From NCBI GenBank assembly GCA_964631955.1, contig CAZWBA010000016.1, positions 1-64,000 of the forward strand: a stretch of DNA of 64,000 nt, read 5' to 3'. The number at the start of each line of letters is the position of its first letter. The first letter of the stretch is position 1. Below are positions 60,698 to 64,000 of the stretch, piece by piece. A program made the translations under genes and the position numbers. The notes under the pieces were generated by a model. It was not told the origin of the DNA. It was given only the letters and a program-made list of their open reading frames with translations, and did no database searches. Origin of the DNA: CAMLJR01 sp964631955. Lineage in GTDB: Bacteria > Pseudomonadota > Gammaproteobacteria > Pseudomonadales > CAMLJR01.

Positions 60698-62959
60698 ATG
60701 ACCCCCACCACCACGACAGAAATTTCCAGCGACGGCATCGAACAGCTGCCCCTGCGGCAATTCACCGAAAAGGCATATCTCGATTATTCGATGTATGTGA
60801 TTCTCGACCGCGCGCTGCCGAATATCGCCGATGGTCTCAAGCCCGTGCAGCGCCGCATCGTCTACGCGATGAGCGAGCTGGGCCTGAAGTCGACCGCGAA
60901 ATTCAAGAAATCCGCGCGCACCGTCGGCGATGTGATCGGTAAATTCCACCCGCATGGCGATGGTGCGGCTTATGAAGCGATGGTGCTGATGGCACAGCCG
61001 TTCAGCTATCGCTATCCGCTCATCGACGGTCAGGGCAACTGGGGTTCGCCCGACGATCCGAAATCGTTTGCGGCGATGCGTTACACCGAATCGCGCCTCA
61101 CGCCGTTTGCGGATTTATTGCTGTCGGAGCTGGATCAGGGCACCGTCGACTGGTCGCCGAATTTTGATGGCACGCTCGATGAGCCAGTCGTGTTGCCTTC
61201 GCGTGTGCCGCATGTGTTGCTGAACGGCACGACGGGTATCGCGGTCGGCATGGCCACCGATATTCCGCCGCACAATTTGCGCGAAGTGATTGGCGCGTGC
61301 ATTTATCTGCTCGACGAACCGTACGCGGGTGTGCGCTCGATTTGCGAATTTATTCAAGGCCCCGATTTCCCGACCGAAGCCGAGCTCATCACGCCGCGCT
61401 CGGAAATTCTTTCGATGTACGAAACGGGTCGCGGCAGTTTGCGTATGCGTGCGGTATGGCGCGAAGAGGATGGCGACATCGTCATCACGGCGCTGCCGCA
61501 TCAGGTCTCGGGTGCGAAAGTGCTGGAGCAGATCGCACAGCAGATGCAGCAAAAGAAATTGCCGATGATTCAGGATTTGCGCGATGAATCCGATCACGAA
61601 AACCCCACCCGCCTCGTCATTATTCCGCGCTCGAATCGCGTCGACGGCGCCGCGGTGATGCAGCATCTGTTCGCCACCACCGATCTCGAAAAAACCTATC
61701 GCGTCAATATGAATATGGTCGGCATCGATGGCCGCCCGCAGGTGAAATCGCTGCCGAAAATTCTGACCGAGTGGCTGCAGTTCAGAACCGATACCACGCG
61801 TAAACGTTTGCAATTCCGTCTCGATAAAGTGCTGCAGCGTTTGCATATCCTCGAAGGTTATCTGATCGCATTTTTAAACATCGACGAAGTGATTCAGATC
61901 ATCCGCTTCGAAGACGAGCCGAAAGCGAAATTGATCGAGCGTTTCAAGTTGACCGAAACGCAGGCTGAGGCGATTCTCGAATTGAAATTGCGTCATCTCG
62001 CAAAACTCGAAGAGATGAAAATTCGCGGCGAGCAGGATGAGCTCGCAAAAGAGCGAGACGAACTTGAAGGCATTCTCGGTTCTGCGCAAAAGCTGAAAAA
62101 GCTGATGCGCAAGGAATTGGAGGAAATCGCCGGGCAATACGGCGATGCGCGCCGCTCGCCGATCGTGCAGCGCGAAGAAGCGAAGGCATTCAGCGAAGAA
62201 GAACTCGTCAGTTCCGAGCCGGTGACGGTCGTATTGTCGGAAGCAGGCTGGATTCGCGCAGCGAAAGGTCACGATATCGATCCCGCGACGCTCAGTTACA
62301 AAGCGGGCGATGGTTTTAAATTCGCTGTCAAAGGTCGCAGCAATCAGCCGGTAATCATTCTCGACAGCACCGGGCGCGCCTATAACGTCGCCGCGCATAG
62401 CCTGCCGTCTGCGCGCGGGCAGGGCGAGCCGCTGACCGGGCGCATCAGCCCGCCCTCGGGCGCCACGTTCGACGGTTTGTTGATGGGCGGCGATGCACAG
62501 CAGCTCGTGCTCGCTTCCGATGCCGGTTACGGCTTCGTCACCAGACTCGCTGAGCTGGAAGCGAAAAATAAAAACGGTAAAGCCGTGCTCACCTTGCCGG
62601 AAGGCAGTCGCGTGGTAGCGCCAGCGTTAGTTCCCGACGCACAGGATACGTTTATCGTTTCCGCCAGCAACGACGGACGTCTGCTGATGTTTCCGCTTTC
62701 GGAATTACCGCAACTCGCGCGCGGCAAGGGCAATAAAATTATCGGTATCACGTCGGCGAAAGTCGCATCGCGCGAGGAGTTCATGATCGCCATTGCCGTC
62801 GTCACGCCGAAAGATACATTGCGTGTGATTTCGGGCAAACGTTATTTGAATTTGAATTTCAATGAGCTCGAACACTATCGCGGTGAGCGCGGTCGACGCG
62901 GCAACAAACTGCCGCGCGGGTTCCAGAAAGTGGACGAGATAGCGGTTGTAAACGATTAA
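60698..62959 (+). CDS. parC: DNA topoisomerase IV subunit A ParC
   Basis: Breakage-reunion subunit of topoisomerase IV, which decatenates chromosomes. 753 residues from ATG 60698 (a longer frame to 60584 is not family-like). Catalytic Tyr129 lies in AAMRYTESRL; GKFHPHGDGAAYEAM forms the quinolone-determining region, where Gly89 replaces the usual Ser and Glu93 is kept. The C-terminal domain is a beta-pinwheel with degenerate GyrA-box-like repeats and lacks the strict GyrA box (QRRGGKG), which supports ParC over GyrA. Confidence 0.97.
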   Translation: MTPTTTTEISSDGIEQLPLRQFTEKAYLDYSMYVILDRALPNIADGLKPVQRRIVYAMSELGLKSTAKFKKSARTVGDVIGKFHPHGDGAAYEAMVLMAQPFSYRYPLIDGQGNWGSPDDPKSFAAMRYTESRLTPFADLLLSELDQGTVDWSPNFDGTLDEPVVLPSRVPHVLLNGTTGIAVGMATDIPPHNLREVIGACIYLLDEPYAGVRSICEFIQGPDFPTEAELITPRSEILSMYETGRGSLRMRAVWREEDGDIVITALPHQVSGAKVLEQIAQQMQQKKLPMIQDLRDESDHENPTRLVIIPRSNRVDGAAVMQHLFATTDLEKTYRVNMNMVGIDGRPQVKSLPKILTEWLQFRTDTTRKRLQFRLDKVLQRLHILEGYLIAFLNIDEVIQIIRFEDEPKAKLIERFKLTETQAEAILELKLRHLAKLEEMKIRGEQDELAKERDELEGILGSAQKLKKLMRKELEEIAGQYGDARRSPIVQREEAKAFSEEELVSSEPVTVVLSEAGWIRAAKGHDIDPATLSYKAGDGFKFAVKGRSNQPVIILDSTGRAYNVAAHSLPSARGQGEPLTGRISPPSGATFDGLLMGGDAQQLVLASDAGYGFVTRLAELEAKNKNGKAVLTLPEGSRVVAPALVPDAQDTFIVSASNDGRLLMFPLSELPQLARGKGNKIIGITSAKVASREEFMIAIAVVTPKDTLRVISGKRYLNLNFNELEHYRGERGRRGNKLPRGFQKVDEIAVVND

Positions 62960-62997
62960 TGATCCGCCTCAACGCGCTTGTCGCATAATCGACGCGC

Positions 62998-64000
62998 TTA
63001 TCGCGCTTCACTTTGATCTCGACTGGAATGCAGCAGGGGACTCAACGTTGCGATCTGTCGCTCCAGTAAAACATCGTACGGCGATTCGAGCGCAATCACC
63101 TGCCAGAAACTGTCGTTGGCCTGAATCAGTTTGCAACGCTCCCGAATGGTTGCGTGACGTTGCAACTGTCCGTCGATTTGAATGCGACAGCTCGGCGCCG
63201 CATTCAGCGCAGCGCGATGCAGGCGTTCGATGAGTTGCTGTTCCTGCCAGATATTTCCGGCCTCGCTCGATGGCAATACTGCGAGCGCCAGCCGGCATCC
63301 CGCATCCTGACCCAGCGCCGCGATCAGCTCGGCGCAGCAGAGTGCGCGAAACGGGCTTTCGAGATCGTCGTCGGCGCTGAGCATCGCCGTTATGCCGCCT
63401 GCACGGGTCACCTGCACGCGGCCGTTGTAAACCTTGCTCGCTGCTTCGACTAACGTGAGCGCCTGTCCGCATTGCTCGGGGACGATATTCGGCATGACGA
63501 CGTGCAGTACGAATTCGCCATTGGGCGCAGTGGGCGGTTCCGGGGTCAGCAATGGCGGTGGCGGTGTGTCGAGTACGCGTGCGAGCGCATCGGTGCCGTC
63601 GTAATTCAAGTCGACCTGCTCGCCGCTGAGTTTGCGTGTCAGGTTTACGAGCAGCGTTTCAGCGCGGCTGCCGAACAATACGCCGCAGGCTGCGCTGATC
63701 GCGGTAAGAATCGCACTCAGCACGAGCAGGTCGCCGAGCTGCGGATAATGCCCCGCCGTCACCATCGGACGCAGACTCAGTACGGCGCGGCCAATGGCGC
63801 CGTCCTGCCAGTGTATGGTTGTCGAATAATCCCATGCGTCGGCGGTTTCACTGCCGGCAGCCGCGACGAGTTGCTGCTGCAAATCGAAAATCACCGCACG
63901 CTGCACGACGGGTTCTTCCGCGAAACCCGCCAGCGCCGCTTGCAGACTGAGCGCATCGTTTTGCATAAGCGGCCGGGCGGCGCTCGCGGCGAGTCGCGAT
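62998..64000 (-). CDS. Smp/YtjB (AhpA)-like membrane protein, N-terminus outside window
   Basis: The frame stays open to the window edge (upstream codons give SRLAASAARPL before MQNDALSLQAALAGF), so it is partial. The visible part has a periplasmic sensor-like segment (EEPVVQRAVIFDLQQQLVAAAG), a membrane helix (DLLVLSAILTAISAACGVLFG) and a cytoplasmic region of about 200 residues. The N-terminal pattern (A-A-x-x-A-x-x-L...D-x-x-x-L-Q...F/YD-x-x-x-x-L/V-A-A) and the parC neighbourhood resemble Smp-type genes located near serB and parC in Pseudomonas. Function unknown. Confidence 0.7.
   Translation of the reverse strand, partial: SRLAASAARPLMQNDALSLQAALAGFAEEPVVQRAVIFDLQQQLVAAAGSETADAWDYSTTIHWQDGAIGRAVLSLRPMVTAGHYPQLGDLLVLSAILTAISAACGVLFGSRAETLLVNLTRKLSGEQVDLNYDGTDALARVLDTPPPPLLTPEPPTAPNGEFVLHVVMPNIVPEQCGQALTLVEAASKVYNGRVQVTRAGGITAMLSADDDLESPFRALCCAELIAALGQDAGCRLALAVLPSSEAGNIWQEQQLIERLHRAALNAAPSCRIQIDGQLQRHATIRERCKLIQANDSFWQVIALESPYDVLLERQIATLSPLLHSSRDQSEAR

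Noticed and set aside
1..64000. CRISPR arrays, tRNA genes, intact insertion sequences or prophage genes
   Set aside because: Looked for and not seen; the window is core chromosome with only small palindromic repeats and one gene remnant.

Overview
The window is a 64 kb stretch of gammaproteobacterial core chromosome, moderately GC-rich and densely packed. Gene content and order (hisD-hisC-degS/algW, rplM-rpsI, petABC-sspB, diaA-yraN-lpoA-rsmI, rnpB, the dcw cluster, lpxC-secA, mutT-yacG-coaE, pilDCB/pilA, nadC-ampD-ampE, the thi operon, parC) resemble the Pseudomonas/Cellvibrio side of the class, with some adjacencies (secA-mutT-yacG-coaE-pil-nadC-ampDE) also shared with enterics. I cannot assign a genus. 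There are no tRNAs, rRNA operons, CRISPR arrays, phages or intact insertion sequences.

Layout. 1-5.5 kb: end of histidine biosynthesis (hisD, hisC), periplasmic stress protease DegS/AlgW, a NIF3 protein, and the divergent zapG/zapE pair. 5.6-10 kb: ribosomal proteins L13/S9, the complete cytochrome bc1 operon petABC, and sspB without its usual partner sspA. 10-14.4 kb: an outer-membrane and replication block, mostly on the minus strand (dolP, diaA, yraN, lpoA), divergent from rsmI. 14.4-32 kb: rnpB, then the division and cell-wall cluster mraZ-rsmH-ftsL-ftsI-murE-murF-mraY-murD-ftsW-murG-murC-ftsQ-ftsA-ftsZ, mostly with overlapping stops and starts; ddl and murB are absent from it. 32-39.6 kb: lpxC, an M23 endopeptidase, secA, argJ, mutT, yacG, coaE. 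39.6-46.5 kb: type IV pilus assembly genes pilD, pilC and pilB on the minus strand, divergent from two type IV pilin genes on the plus strand. Between the pilins lies a membrane-anchored serine hydrolase, and a decayed hepT-like remnant follows the second. 46.6-52 kb: nadC, a large DUF1631 protein, ampD, ampE. 52-58 kb: a thiamine operon behind a TPP riboswitch (thiC, thiO, thiS, thiG, and a thiD-thiE fusion). 58-64 kb: a retropepsin-like protease, an EVE protein, a SlyD-type prolyl isomerase, two small conserved unknowns, parC, and the start of an Smp/YtjB-like membrane protein cut by the window edge.

How the parts work together. Most of the window builds and divides the cell envelope: lipid A (lpxC), murein precursors (murCDEF, mraY, murG), septal synthesis (ftsW, ftsI, lpoA), division (ftsZ, ftsA, ftsQ, ftsL, zapE, zapG), recycling (ampD, ampE), export (secA) and pili. 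Regulatory sites visible in the sequence include a sigma-70 promoter plus MraZ boxes before mraZ, sigma-54 type -24/-12 elements before both pilins, a TPP riboswitch behind its own promoter, and several intrinsic terminators.

I found no clear new multi-gene system. The most unusual signals are a six-unit 17-18 bp tandem array just before secA, an 18-bp perfect inverted repeat between rsmI and rnpB, an apparent CTG start for pilD, the pilin-hydrolase-pilin-hepT-remnant island, and changed residues at conserved positions in FtsI and ParC.
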